In this document: one piece after another, positions 44,745 to 52,829 of the stretch
Numbering within the stretch: position 1 is the stretch's first letter
Layout: every line of letters begins with the position of its first letter
The notes under the pieces: model-generated
Databases searched by the model: none
What the model was told of the DNA's origin: nothing
Seen by the model: the letters and a program-made list of their open reading frames with translations, nothing else
Translations under genes and position numbers: made by a program
NCBI RefSeq assembly: GCF_030518155.1
Contig: NZ_JAULRU010000731.1
Coordinates: 124,001-188,000, forward strand
Length of the DNA stretch: 64,000 nucleotides
Reading direction: 5' to 3'
From: Gilvimarinus gilvus
GTDB taxonomy: Bacteria > Pseudomonadota > Gammaproteobacteria > Pseudomonadales > Cellvibrionaceae

Positions 44745-45266
44745 ATGAAAAATTCTCTTCTGTATTTATTTTGTCTGTTTTTATCTACCTTTCTCATTTT
44801 TTCTCAAGTAAAAGCGCTCGAAGAGGTTGTCGTAACCGGAACTCGACCAAGTAATGATGGAAACTACTGGGGGGATTGGGATGATCCGTTGAACCCCATG
44901 GCGTCCGGTACTCGGTATGGGACGACAATGTCAGCGGATGCCGCTATTCAGAAAATGTGCTCGAAACGGCGCGGGAAGGTAAACGCGCATTTGGCAAAAT
45001 GTGAATACAAATCAAAGCAGTATTATACCGATGCCATTGATGCTTGTGAGCAGGTTACCGATTCTTCTTGGTCTTTAGGGGTTGAGAGTGTAAAAATAAA
45101 ATTTGTATCTATAGATGTGAGCTATACAATCAGTGCGAGATCGCATGCTCAATGCCTCGCAATCGCTGAGGCTAAAAGAGACTCTAAAATAGGAAAATGT
45201 GTAGTTGATAATGTTCATCTAGAAAACAAGAATCGAGATGGTTGTTACGGAATTCAGGACTTTTAA
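44745..45266 (+). CDS. Small secreted protein with TonB-box-like N-terminus, AT-rich locus
   Basis: From the ATG at 44745 the 173-residue product has a clear signal peptide (MKNSLLYLFCLFLSTFLIFSQVKA). The mature N-terminus reads LEEVVVTGTRP, identical in style to the start of many TonB-dependent receptors, but no plug or barrel follows. The rest is a small domain with about eight cysteines (CSKR, KCEYKSK, ACEQ, QCLAI, KCVV, GCYG), so several disulfides are likely. I do not recognise the family. It lies in a visibly AT-rich stretch and is followed 3 bp later by another exported-type protein gene, so the two form an operon. Confidence 0.7.
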   Translation: MKNSLLYLFCLFLSTFLIFSQVKALEEVVVTGTRPSNDGNYWGDWDDPLNPMASGTRYGTTMSADAAIQKMCSKRRGKVNAHLAKCEYKSKQYYTDAIDACEQVTDSSWSLGVESVKIKFVSIDVSYTISARSHAQCLAIAEAKRDSKIGKCVVDNVHLENKNRDGCYGIQDF

Positions 45267-45268
45267 TT

Positions 45269-46105
45269 ATGAGAGTTACAAATGGAAAGTTGTGGTCTGC
45301 TTGTGCTGTATTGGTAAGTTCCTTTATTTTTTTGATGTATTTTGGCGCTGATTTTCGTGATATGCAAGTAAAAGAACATGATGTTGCTGGAGGAGTCGTT
45401 GGCTCCAATGAAAAATCATTGAAGTTTGAAATCAAGAGTCCAGTGCCCGATGTGATAAATTCTGCCGAAAGAAGTGAGGCACACAGATTGGAGCATGAGG
45501 AGTTCTATTCGGATTATATTGTTGGTGTGGACAAAAGTTCATACTCCGATTATGAGTTAGATACTTTATTGGATCTGGCAGAGTCTGGTGATGTGCGCGC
45601 AATGAAAACGGCCGCAATTAAATATCTAGAAATGTCAGAGTCTCAAGATGATGCAACAATACTTGATTCTTTGTCTAAGATGAAGGGTTTGGTGGAAAGT
45701 GCAGTTGTTCATGGCGACAGAGAATTGATTGAACTTCTTAGTAGTAATTTTTTTGAAAAATCTGTTTTTCTTTCCGATGAGTACTCTGGCTTGCGAAAGG
45801 AAGAGGAGTTTGTGAAAGCCTATGCATTCTATGATTTTGTCGGGTTGCGTGGAAATTTCAGCGATAAATATTATGGTCAGAAGAACCTTAGTAAAATTTA
45901 TTACCCTGAAAAAACGTACCTGACCAGCGCCGAGGTGGAGAAAATTAAAGCTCAAGCTCAGAGTATTTACGATTCATTTGAGAAGAAACGTGTTGAGCTT
46001 GGCTTGGGGCCTTTCGATAATACGATTCCTCCGACTGTTCAGGCAGGATTTGATGCCCTTAAGGATGAATACTTCGCTGAAATGGGCGGTTTGGCGTATG
46101 AGTGA
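45269..46105 (+). CDS. Membrane-anchored protein with Sel1/TPR-like helices
   Basis: The ATG at 45269 has AGGA 8 nt upstream and lies 2 bp past the previous stop. The 278-residue product has a short cytoplasmic start and one membrane helix (about 9-27, WSACAVLVSSFIFLMYFGA). After a linker, helices with Sel1-like character appear (DLAESGDVRAMKTAAIKYLEMSE; ESAVVHGDRELIELLSSNF; FVKAYAFYDFVGLRG). It ends in a charged helix and DEYFAEMGGLAYE. The AT-rich codon use differs from neighbours outside this locus. A large hairpin follows at 46143-46185. No known function. Confidence 0.7.
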   Translation: MRVTNGKLWSACAVLVSSFIFLMYFGADFRDMQVKEHDVAGGVVGSNEKSLKFEIKSPVPDVINSAERSEAHRLEHEEFYSDYIVGVDKSSYSDYELDTLLDLAESGDVRAMKTAAIKYLEMSESQDDATILDSLSKMKGLVESAVVHGDRELIELLSSNFFEKSVFLSDEYSGLRKEEEFVKAYAFYDFVGLRGNFSDKYYGQKNLSKIYYPEKTYLTSAEVEKIKAQAQSIYDSFEKKRVELGLGPFDNTIPPTVQAGFDALKDEYFAEMGGLAYE

Positions 46106-46521
46106 TTGGTGTTCAATGAGTTCTATATTTATATAGTTATCTTGCGGCTCTTGTGGTAAACAATTTGTTTGGTGCAAGAGCCGCACTTCTGCTTACGGCT
46201 ATGCCAAACGTTTTCTAGCTATCTTGGATGAATGAGGTTGTTCTAAAAGATTTCCAGTCCAGCCGGAAATTACTATGTTTTTCTCCTCGCTCGACAGGTG
46301 GGGGTTCTTCCACTTCTGCTATCATAAATCCATCCCTTGGTTTAAGCATTTTGATTGCAAGTGTGCGATCTGAAAAATCTATCGCAAGTAAGGTGGTTAC
46401 ATTGTGGCTCGCCATGCGGGTGGTTCGCAATGTGACATCTATAACGCTGGGGAAAATAGGTTTTAGGGGGCGTTCACACGCGAGCATTTAGGTGAACAGA
46501 ATTTAATTGTTTGGAGGGAAT
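46106..46521. other. Gap with large hairpin; no convincing gene
   Basis: TGCGGCTCTTG (46143-46153) and CAAGAGCCGCA (46175-46185) form an 11-bp stem whose loop contains a second AAACA/TGTTT stem. It probably ends the operon 44745-46105. Antisense frames of about 90 codons overlap at 46215-46491; neither has a good ribosome site or recognisable motif, so neither is called. Confidence 0.5.
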
Positions 46522-46785
46522 ATGCCAGCTGGAGAGGTCGCTGGGGAGTTGCTGGGCGGGATATTTCGATTGTTGGGCTATCTGCTGATCGATATTGTAT
46601 TCGACGTTCTGGTAAGAGGGCTGGGTACGTTAGTTTGCAAGCTATTTTCTAAAAGGGTCAATTCCGACGGTTTTCTGGTTGTGCTGGTTGGCTTGTTCGT
46701 CTGGTTGGTTATAATCATCGTAGCCGTTGCTGTCTATGGTTATGTTACTAAACCAATTGCAGCGGACAATATAACCACAAATTAG
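46522..46785 (+). CDS. Small membrane protein
   Basis: A strong GGAGGG 7 nt before the ATG at 46522 supports this 87-residue product. It has two hydrophobic stretches (about 10-40, GIFRLLGYLLIDIVFDVLV..., and 49-74, FLVVLVGLFVWLVIIIVAVAVYGYV) separated by a short basic loop (CKLFSKRVNSD). It lies 50 bp upstream of the NagB-fold gene on the same strand. I do not recognise the family; small proteins of this shape can be accessory subunits or toxins, but nothing here decides. Confidence 0.65.
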   Translation: MPAGEVAGELLGGIFRLLGYLLIDIVFDVLVRGLGTLVCKLFSKRVNSDGFLVVLVGLFVWLVIIIVAVAVYGYVTKPIAADNITTN

Positions 46786-46836
46786 AGCGTTGAGAGCCAT
46801 AAACCGAAAAGGTTGTAGAGATAGGTGACCCTACCC

Positions 46837-47748
46837 ATGAGTTTAAAATTTACACGAGATGATGATAACGGCAACGTATGGTTGTCGCAGCAAGGCGAGT
46901 CAGTTGCCGATTTTACCGATTGCGGTGTAACGCCCAAAGTGCTGAACACTGAGGCCGATGTCGGCCAGGCAATGTTGGATGAGTTGTACCAGACAGCTGC
47001 TGCAAAACAAGGCGATATTAATATTGCCTTGTTGGGCGGCCGTGGCGCCCAGGCTTTACATCGATTGCTGGGCGAGCTGGCGAAAGCAAATGAAGCCGAT
47101 GAGCTTCTATCCCGATTGAACGTGTTTACCCAAGATGCACTGGCGCCCATGGGTATGGGTAATTGTTTTAGTTTTGTGCGCGACTTTGAGCGAATTTTGG
47201 GTGAGGCTTTTTTCCAGAAAATTAAAAGCTTCACCCCTATGCGAACGGACAAAGATGACCTGGAGACGGGGCTGATTGAGTATTTAACTAAGCTGGAATC
47301 GCTCGGTGGCCTGGATATTTTCTTTATCGGCCATGGCCCGGAAGAAAACGAAGCTTCTCATCTGGCGTATATCAAGCCCTTTTCAGGCGCCATGGCAAGC
47401 CACGTAGCAGGTGTTATTCCAATTTCCAGCAGTATTCTGGAGCATCATATCAGCAAATTTAAAGCCGGCGGCAGCGTCGTCAATGAGGCCGATGAGAAAG
47501 AGTGTCGCGCCGCCGAGTATATTCTTACCCTCGGCCCTGCCGCCATTTTACAAGCCAAGAAAGTCGTCCAGTCCGTCGTCGATGCCGACTCCGCGCCCGC
47601 CAAAATAAAGACCTACGCAAACGTGCTCAATACAAGGCTAAGTTCGGATAAAGCCGAAGCTCAAAAGCAGCTCAATAGTAACCCCGGCTTATGGGTAAGA
47701 TTGCACCCCAACATGAAGGCGTTTGTTTTGCCGAGTCTGAAAGTTTAA
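46837..47748 (+). CDS. NagB/6-phosphogluconolactonase-fold protein with altered active site
   Basis: The 303-residue product (ATG at 46837, AGGTGA about 9 nt upstream) follows the sugar-phosphate isomerase/deaminase fold: LLGGRGAQALHRLLGEL, then RLNVFTQDALAPMG, NCFSFVRDFERIL, GGLDIFFIGHGPEENEASHLAYIKPF, and a C-terminal helix with YILTLGPAAILQAKKVV. The usual catalytic aspartate/glutamate pair of the VF-x-x-D-E motif and the G-x-x-G-H motif are not conserved as such (TQDA; GHGPEENEAS). A changed substrate, or a binding role without catalysis, is possible. It converges on a small exported protein gene across a hairpin. Confidence 0.7.
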   Translation: MSLKFTRDDDNGNVWLSQQGESVADFTDCGVTPKVLNTEADVGQAMLDELYQTAAAKQGDINIALLGGRGAQALHRLLGELAKANEADELLSRLNVFTQDALAPMGMGNCFSFVRDFERILGEAFFQKIKSFTPMRTDKDDLETGLIEYLTKLESLGGLDIFFIGHGPEENEASHLAYIKPFSGAMASHVAGVIPISSSILEHHISKFKAGGSVVNEADEKECRAAEYILTLGPAAILQAKKVVQSVVDADSAPAKIKTYANVLNTRLSSDKAEAQKQLNSNPGLWVRLHPNMKAFVLPSLKV

Positions 47749-47757
47749 CGAGCTTTT

Positions 47758-47799
47758 CGGGAAGGCCGGGTCACTCTTTTCGCAACTCGGCCGTTCCCG
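47758..47799. terminator. Hairpin between convergent genes
   Basis: CGGGAAGGCCG (47758-47768) pairs with CGGCCGTTCCCG (47788-47799) with one bulged base. It lies just past the NagB-fold gene and before the exported protein gene on the other strand. There is no long T-run. Confidence 0.55.
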
Positions 47800-47838
47800 G
47801 CTCTAGTGGGGAGCGTGACTGTTGGCTCGCAGAAGGAT

Positions 47839-48267
47839 TTATTTTTCTTTTGGTGATGGCTTCACGGTTAGCTTAATGTTGGCACTCTGCCAGCTGGCCA
47901 CTTGCGAGTAGTAGGTAAACACGTTGGATGTGGCCTGTTCCTGTGTCATTAAGGCAAAGTATGCCAGTGCAGCGGGATGCTCCATGGCTTTATTTCCCGC
48001 AAGAGTGGCACTTGCTTTATCTTTCCAGTGAATTAAGTCTGCGTATTCAAACTCAGACTTCTTCAGTAATTGTCTGCTCATAAAACCCGGTTGTTGCCTT
48101 AAGAATTCAGATTGTAGGTGCGAGGCGGCGTCGCGCAATTGCTGTTCGCTAACATCCGCCGATACAACAAACGGTGCGAGTTCAATGGTGAGTTCCTCAG
48201 CATAGGCTGGTGTGCCTCCTATAAGCATTGCTAAAACGACGGCGGAAATAGTGCGATGTAACAACAT
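47839..48267 (-). CDS. Small exported protein, dimeric alpha-beta barrel-like
   Basis: CAGGAAG precedes the ATG at 48267. The 142-residue product has a signal peptide (cleaved near PAYA) and a mature domain with the pattern of antibiotic-biosynthesis-monooxygenase folds (EELTIELAPFVVSADVSEQQLRDAA..., QPGFMSRQLLKKSEFEYADLIHWKDKASA, LTVKPS). A periplasmic version of this fold is unusual. The function is not known. It diverges from the WYL regulator gene, which probably controls it. Confidence 0.6.
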   Translation of the reverse strand: MLLHRTISAVVLAMLIGGTPAYAEELTIELAPFVVSADVSEQQLRDAASHLQSEFLRQQPGFMSRQLLKKSEFEYADLIHWKDKASATLAGNKAMEHPAALAYFALMTQEQATSNVFTYYSQVASWQSANIKLTVKPSPKEK

Positions 48268-48341
48268 AATGTCTTCCTGTTTTGAAGTGAGTGTGTACAA
48301 TAATCATAAATATGCCAATTTGTGACACATTTATTGGGGCT

Positions 48342-49073
48342 ATGGAAAAACAATCTGTAAATACCCGCCTGCATAGGCTTGATGAGTTGTTGGGGCTGTT
48401 AAAGTCTGGCGATCAGTGGACGGCCATGCGGTTGGCTCATGAGTTAAGTGTTAGTCGTCGTACATTAATGCGCGACTTAAAGTTGCTGCGCGACCGTGGG
48501 TATCTAATCGAGGCGGATAATGGTCGTGGGGGAGGTTTACGTCTGGCGGCGCGCTCGGGTATTGGTCGCCTAAATTTAGACTATCGGGAAATACTCGAAT
48601 TACTACTGGCGCTATCGGTTATGGAAAAAATGCCGCCGTCGCTCTTTTTCGGGAGATTACAGAGTATTCGGCGCAAGATTTTTCAGGCGTTCCCTGAAAA
48701 GGATAGACATAAACTGACAAAGCTCCGTAAAAGGCTGCTTGTCGGCGCACAGGCATCGAAACACGTGCAAACAGATATGGCGCCTATGCCGAGCAAAGTG
48801 TCGGCTCTATTAGAGGGGTTCTTTGAGTGTAGAATTGTTACAATTGACTATGAAAATGCCAAGGGAGAGGCGTCTACCCGCCCGATTGAGATCCACTATT
48901 TACTGACCAATTGGCCCGCCTGGTACTTAATCTGCTGGGATCAGCTTCGCAATGAGACACGTTGCTTTCGCGTGGATCGTGTTGTAGCAGTCAGGGTTGA
49001 GCGTCAAGGTTTTACACCAAAATCAATAGCGTTATTTAGAGATTGTCTGGATCCATATAGCACACATTTGTAA
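48342..49073 (+). CDS. WYL-domain transcriptional regulator
   Basis: The 243-residue product (starts at 48291 and 48312 also possible) has an N-terminal HTH_11 winged helix (LDELLGLLKSGDQWTAMRLAHELSVSRRTLMRDLKLLRDRGY) and a C-terminal WYL domain with YENAKGEASTRPIEIHYLLTNWPAWYLICWDQLRNETRCFRVDRV. The W-Y-L trio that names the domain is present as WYLI. WYL regulators respond to nucleotide-like or unknown ligands and often control stress or defence genes. The divergent small exported protein gene is its likely target. Confidence 0.88.
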   Translation: MEKQSVNTRLHRLDELLGLLKSGDQWTAMRLAHELSVSRRTLMRDLKLLRDRGYLIEADNGRGGGLRLAARSGIGRLNLDYREILELLLALSVMEKMPPSLFFGRLQSIRRKIFQAFPEKDRHKLTKLRKRLLVGAQASKHVQTDMAPMPSKVSALLEGFFECRIVTIDYENAKGEASTRPIEIHYLLTNWPAWYLICWDQLRNETRCFRVDRVVAVRVERQGFTPKSIALFRDCLDPYSTHL

Positions 49074-49114
49074 GAGGGAATGTGTATTTCATTCCCTCTG
49101 TAATATTTAGCTGG

Positions 49115-50209
49115 TCAATACCCTCCAGTATTATTCAGCGAAACACCATTTCGAAAAAAATCTTCCGGAAACTTTTCGAGGTTCATGTTTTTTTCAACTT
49201 TTATCGGCCAGTCTGGGTTAACAAGAGCGCACTTTCCAATAGCAATCATATCTGCATGTCGCTCTGTGATAATACGTGAATATTCCTGGTGCTCGTGTAA
49301 GGAGCCATTGGCAATAACGGGGATGTGACATAATAACTTGGCCAGTTGAGGCAGGCTTACGCCATCGCTAGTATGACTGCCGTGTTCAAAGCCTTTTCCA
49401 GCGGACGCGAAATGAATATAATCGGCGCCCGCCGACTCAATGTTCGGAAATAAATATTCTGCATCTTTGACACCGCCAGGCCAGCGGTAGCTGGCGTCGT
49501 TTATCTTACCTTGAGAGACTCGCACGCCAACAAGAAAATCTGGCGATGCAACCAATCGAATATTAGTGATTGTCTCGATTAAAAAATGAGATCGGCTCTG
49601 TATATCTCCTCCATACATGTCCTCTCTTTGGTTGGTGTAATCACTTAAAAACTGATCGATAAGGTATCCATTTGCTCCGTGTATTTCCACACCATCAAAG
49701 CCAGCTTCTTCGGCGCGTTGAGCACTTTTTGCAAAGCCTTCAATAGCTTGATCTATTTCGGCACCGTTCATAGCGTGGGGTGTAGGAAATGCTCCACTTT
49801 TTTCACTGTATCCTGCCATCATACTACCGATGGGAGGGACGGCCGAAGCACTGCGGGTGTTGCTTAAGTGCTGAGATAGTGCTCCCGCATGCATTAACTG
49901 TAAAATGATCTTTCCGCCTGCTTTTTTAGTGGACTTTACGACAGCTTCCCAGCCTTTTCTTTGCTTTTCACAGGTTATGCCGGGTTGGTTTGGATAGGCT
50001 TGGGCGTAATGCTTGTCGGTATATGTCCCCTCAGTAATAATGAGGCCAAATCCCCCCTCAGCAAAACGTCTGTAGTACTGAGCCATTTTTTCGGTCGGAA
50101 TGCCGTCCCCTCGGGTGCTGATGCGGGTCATCGGCGCAAGGGCGGTTCGGTTTTTAATCGTTACATTCTTGATCTTAAGGCTGTTAAAAAGGTGATGGGT
50201 ATTGTTCAT
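49115..50209 (-). CDS. Old yellow enzyme-type flavin oxidoreductase
   Basis: The 364-residue protein has the FMN-binding TIM-barrel pattern of OYE/NADH:flavin oxidoreductases: LKIKNVTIKNRTALAPMTR at the start, QLMHAGALS, FDGVEIHGANGYLIDQFLSDYTNQRED and VIANGSLHEHQEY near the end. Members reduce activated alkenes such as enones and quinones using NAD(P)H. It diverges from an HxlR-type regulator with an N-terminal cysteine, a pairing typical of electrophile or quinone defence. Two dyads lie between the two genes. Confidence 0.92.
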   Translation of the reverse strand: MNNTHHLFNSLKIKNVTIKNRTALAPMTRISTRGDGIPTEKMAQYYRRFAEGGFGLIITEGTYTDKHYAQAYPNQPGITCEKQRKGWEAVVKSTKKAGGKIILQLMHAGALSQHLSNTRSASAVPPIGSMMAGYSEKSGAFPTPHAMNGAEIDQAIEGFAKSAQRAEEAGFDGVEIHGANGYLIDQFLSDYTNQREDMYGGDIQSRSHFLIETITNIRLVASPDFLVGVRVSQGKINDASYRWPGGVKDAEYLFPNIESAGADYIHFASAGKGFEHGSHTSDGVSLPQLAKLLCHIPVIANGSLHEHQEYSRIITERHADMIAIGKCALVNPDWPIKVEKNMNLEKFPEDFFRNGVSLNNTGGY

Positions 50210-50268
50210 ACAAGTTGCTCCTCAGAAAATTCAGCTTGGTGAAAAGAGGAATCTAGGCTAACGTAACG

Positions 50269-50311
50269 AGTGCATTTTCGTAAGAATGCACTTTTCTGTA
50301 CCCTAGGTACA
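50269..50311. promoter_or_regulatory. HxlR operator candidates
   Basis: AGTGCATT (50269-50276) pairs with AATGCACT (50285-50292) across 8 bp, and TGTACC-CTA-GGTACA (50297-50311) is a second dyad. They occupy the 134-bp divergent region between the OYE gene and the HxlR-type gene and are probable binding sites of that regulator. Confidence 0.6.
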
Positions 50312-50343
50312 AAATGTATACCGTCGAATTATGGAGCACTACG

Positions 50344-50673
50344 ATGTCGGCTGAAACGTCCCTTTGCCCAACTGAAACGGCACTAGATTTAATCGGTGGA
50401 AAGTGGAAAGGAATGATTCTTTTTTACTTGTGCAAGGAGAAAAAACGGTTTAACCAACTTATGCGGCTGGTTCCAGGCATTTCGCAAAGAATGTTAACAA
50501 AGCAGCTCAGAGACCTAGAGAGTAACGGAATTATTCACCGCAAGGTTTATCCCGAAGTGCCACCAAAAGTGGAGTATTCATTGACGCCTTTGGGTAAGAG
50601 TTTAAAGCCGGTAGTCGATGCTCTGGAGGCGTGGGGAATTCAATATATCGGTGAGGGAGGGGCGCAAGATTAG
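50344..50673 (+). CDS. HxlR-family regulator with N-terminal cysteine
   Basis: The 109-residue product (ATG at 50344 with GGAG 9 nt upstream) is a winged-helix protein of the HxlR family (CPTETALDLIGGKWKGMILFYLC, RFNQLMRLVPGISQRMLTKQLRDLESNGIIHRKVYPEVPPKVEYSLT). Cys8 in MSAETSLCPTE lies at the position of the redox-sensing cysteine of YodB-type regulators. It probably senses quinones or aldehydes and controls the divergent flavoenzyme and itself through the dyads at 50269-50311. Confidence 0.88.
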   Translation: MSAETSLCPTETALDLIGGKWKGMILFYLCKEKKRFNQLMRLVPGISQRMLTKQLRDLESNGIIHRKVYPEVPPKVEYSLTPLGKSLKPVVDALEAWGIQYIGEGGAQD

Positions 50674-50743
50674 AAAGCGCCAAATAATTGTAATTTTTGA
50701 GTGCGGCACTCGTATAGTGCAGGCACGAAATGTGAAAACTAGC

Positions 50744-50806
50744 CCCGTAACCCGTAACCCGTAATCCGCAACTGAAGCCTCAGTCATCAGACCTTCGACA
50801 TCAGAC
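50744..50806. repeat. Heptanucleotide repeats (CCCGTAA) and GACATCAGAC motif
   Basis: CCCGTAA occurs three times in tandem (50744-50764), followed by one degenerate copy (TCCGCAA). Further along, TCATCAGACC and GACATCAGAC (50797-50806) recall the TCAGACA array at 13867. The repeats lie in the 137-bp gap between the convergent HxlR-type gene and the gene at 50811. Confidence 0.75.
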
Positions 50807-50810
50807 GTTC

Positions 50811-51089
50811 TTATTTATTCCCCCAAATCCGCGCAACCGCACGATCTTCACCTAAGGCGCCCACAATCAATCCGTAGAGCCCCGCCAAGGTAAACACCAC
50901 CACCGGGAAATAGTAGCCGGGGTCGGCACCCTCGGGGATAAGCCATGCGGCCAGTAAGCCGAGAAAGGTAAACACCGCGCCGAAAAACAGTAAGATCTTG
51001 CGGCTCAGCGGTTTGTAATGGTAGGGCTCTTCGCTGGCCTCTAGGGGAGTCAGAAGGGGGCTGAAAATTTTGCGTAGGGCTGCTTTCAC
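50811..51089 (-). CDS. Small membrane protein near gcvH
   Basis: The 92-residue product has a cytoplasmic N-terminus (about 1-30, with EEPYHYKPLSRK) and two membrane helices (about 32-50 and 58-80) separated by a short loop (PEGADPGYY). It is on the same strand as gcvT-gcvH, 110 bp downstream of gcvH, but appears to have no link to glycine cleavage. I do not recognise the family. Confidence 0.6.
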   Translation of the reverse strand: MKAALRKIFSPLLTPLEASEEPYHYKPLSRKILLFFGAVFTFLGLLAAWLIPEGADPGYYFPVVVFTLAGLYGLIVGALGEDRAVARIWGNK

Positions 51090-51198
51090 GGTGGCTCTCT
51101 TTTAGTTGTTGATGGGCCACACAAGGGTGATGCTGTTTGAGTGGCCGGTCCCGCTCCGGGCTGGAGCGGGTGGCAGTTAACATGGCCGGGTGGCCCGG

Positions 51199-51588
51199 TT
51201 ACTCGTCCTCAATTGCGGCTTTGTAGCCGTCGGCATCCAAAGCATCGTCGAGTTCACCGATGTCGGTTGGCTTCACCTTAAAGAACCAGCCGTCATCGTA
51301 CGGTGAGCTGTTGACCTGCTCGGGTTCATCTTCTAAGGATTCGTTTACGGCAATCACTTCACCGGTTACCGGTGAGTAAATATCGGAAGCGGCTTTGACC
51401 GACTCCACCACCCCGGCTTCTTCGCCGGCGGCAACAGTGGCGCCAACTTCCGGGGTTTCAACGTAGACGACGTCGCCCAGACTGTCTTGGGCGTGTTCGG
51501 TAATGCCGATGGTGACGGTGCCGTCTTCTTCCACACGGGCCCACTCGTGACTGGGCAGGTATTTCAGTTCGCTGCGAATCTCGCTCAT
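51199..51588 (-). CDS. gcvH: Glycine cleavage system H protein
   Basis: From the ATG at 51588 (AGGA 8 nt upstream) the 129-residue product matches GcvH. The lipoyl-lysine lies in [18 protein letters not shown] (near residue 65) and the [22 protein letters not shown] start and closing [22 protein letters not shown] segment are typical. It carries the aminomethyl intermediate between GcvP and GcvT. It lies 19 bp after gcvT on the same strand. The gcvP gene is not in the window. Confidence 0.97.
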   Translation of the reverse strand: MSEIRSELKYLPSHEWARVEEDGTVTIGITEHAQDSLGDVVYVETPEVGATVAAGEEAGVVESVKAASDIYSPVTGEVIAVNESLEDEPEQVNSSPYDDGWFFKVKPTDIGELDDALDADGYKAAIEDE

Positions 51589-51607
51589 GGTTGTGTCCTG
51601 TATCTGT

Positions 51608-52693
51608 TTAAACGAGTGACTGTCCGTGGCGGACAAAATTGGGTTTTACTATGGTAACCGGCAGGCGCTTTTTACGCACCTCCACAATGACCTCGCCTTC
51701 GGCATCGGCTGGCACGCGCGCCAGCGCGATGGAAAAGCCTAGGGTGGGTGAGAAGCTACCGCTGGTAATAACGCCGGTGGCGTTGCTACCTTCGACAATA
51801 ATAGTCTGTTCTGCGCGCAACACACCACGCTCGCGCAGCACCAGCCCGACCAATTTGGTGGGTACCCCGGCGGCTTTTTGAGCCTCCAGCGCCGCGCGAC
51901 CGGTAAAGTCGCGTTCGGTGTCTTTTAAATCAATGGTCCAGCCCATGTTGGCCTGCCAGGGCGAAACGGTTTCGTCCATCTCGTGGCCGTAGAGGTTCAT
52001 GCCTGCTTCCAGGCGCAATGTATCGCGCGCGCCTAAACCGCAGGGCTCGACACTGCTCTCGGAGAGCGCTTGCCAAAAAGCGGGGGCGTCGGCTTCGGGC
52101 AGCATAATTTCCAGGCCGTCTTCTCCGGTGTAGCCGGTGCGGGCGATAAACCAATCGCCGGCAGCCTTGCCGCAGAACACGTTCAGGCTGTCGATTAAAT
52201 CGTTTTGGGCGGGCAAAGCCTGCTTGGCAAGAGCCAGAGCATTTGGGCCCTGCATGGCGATCATGGCCAGTTCGGCGCGCTCTTGCAGGTTGACGTCAAA
52301 GCCTTCGCTCTGTTGCGCCATCCAGGCCAGATCTTTGTCGCGAGTCGCGCAGTTGACCACCACGCGATACCAGCCATCGAGGTGGTAGACGATCAGATCG
52401 TCAATAACGCCGCCAGCTTCATTGAGCATGCCGGAGTAGAGCGCTTTGCCAATGTGGGTGTCTAATTTGGCGATGTCATTGGCGAGCAGTGTGCGCAGGT
52501 AGGCCCGGGCGTCATTGCCGGTAACATCGACCACGGTCATGTGGGAGACATCAAACATGCCCGCCTTTTGACGCACCGCGTGGTGCTCTTCGATTTGTGA
52601 GCCATAGTTAATAGGCATATCCCAACCGCCAAAATCGACGATTTTGGCTCCGGCATCAACATGGCATTGGTAGAGGGCGGTGCGGTTTCCCAT
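51608..52693 (-). CDS. gcvT: Glycine cleavage system T protein (aminomethyltransferase)
   Basis: The 361-residue product begins [38 protein letters not shown] and carries the tetrahydrofolate-binding pattern with the conserved FDVSHM and [13 protein letters not shown] segments. It transfers the methylene group to tetrahydrofolate in glycine cleavage. AGGAAACCAGA precedes the ATG. It heads a short unit with gcvH. The 67 bp to the divergent AsmA-like gene are too short for a glycine riboswitch, and none was seen. Confidence 0.97.
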   Translation of the reverse strand: MGNRTALYQCHVDAGAKIVDFGGWDMPINYGSQIEEHHAVRQKAGMFDVSHMTVVDVTGNDARAYLRTLLANDIAKLDTHIGKALYSGMLNEAGGVIDDLIVYHLDGWYRVVVNCATRDKDLAWMAQQSEGFDVNLQERAELAMIAMQGPNALALAKQALPAQNDLIDSLNVFCGKAAGDWFIARTGYTGEDGLEIMLPEADAPAFWQALSESSVEPCGLGARDTLRLEAGMNLYGHEMDETVSPWQANMGWTIDLKDTERDFTGRAALEAQKAAGVPTKLVGLVLRERGVLRAEQTIIVEGSNATGVITSGSFSPTLGFSIALARVPADAEGEVIVEVRKKRLPVTIVKPNFVRHGQSLV

Positions 52694-52829
52694 TCTGGTT
52701 TCCTGTTAGGGGCAAGCTGTTCGCCTGGGACGAACGCGAAGGGCGCTATTTTAGCGCGAGGTGAGGCTGCTTAACTACCCCCAACCCTGCTATGCTCTAG
52801 CCTTTGCGACCTGTCAGGAGACTAACGAC

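Noticed and set aside
46215-46491. Overlapping antisense frames of about 90 codons
   Set aside because: Neither has a convincing ribosome site or family motif; listed only as gap content.
52694-52829. Glycine riboswitch before gcvT
   Set aside because: The gap is too short and lacks the tandem aptamer pattern.
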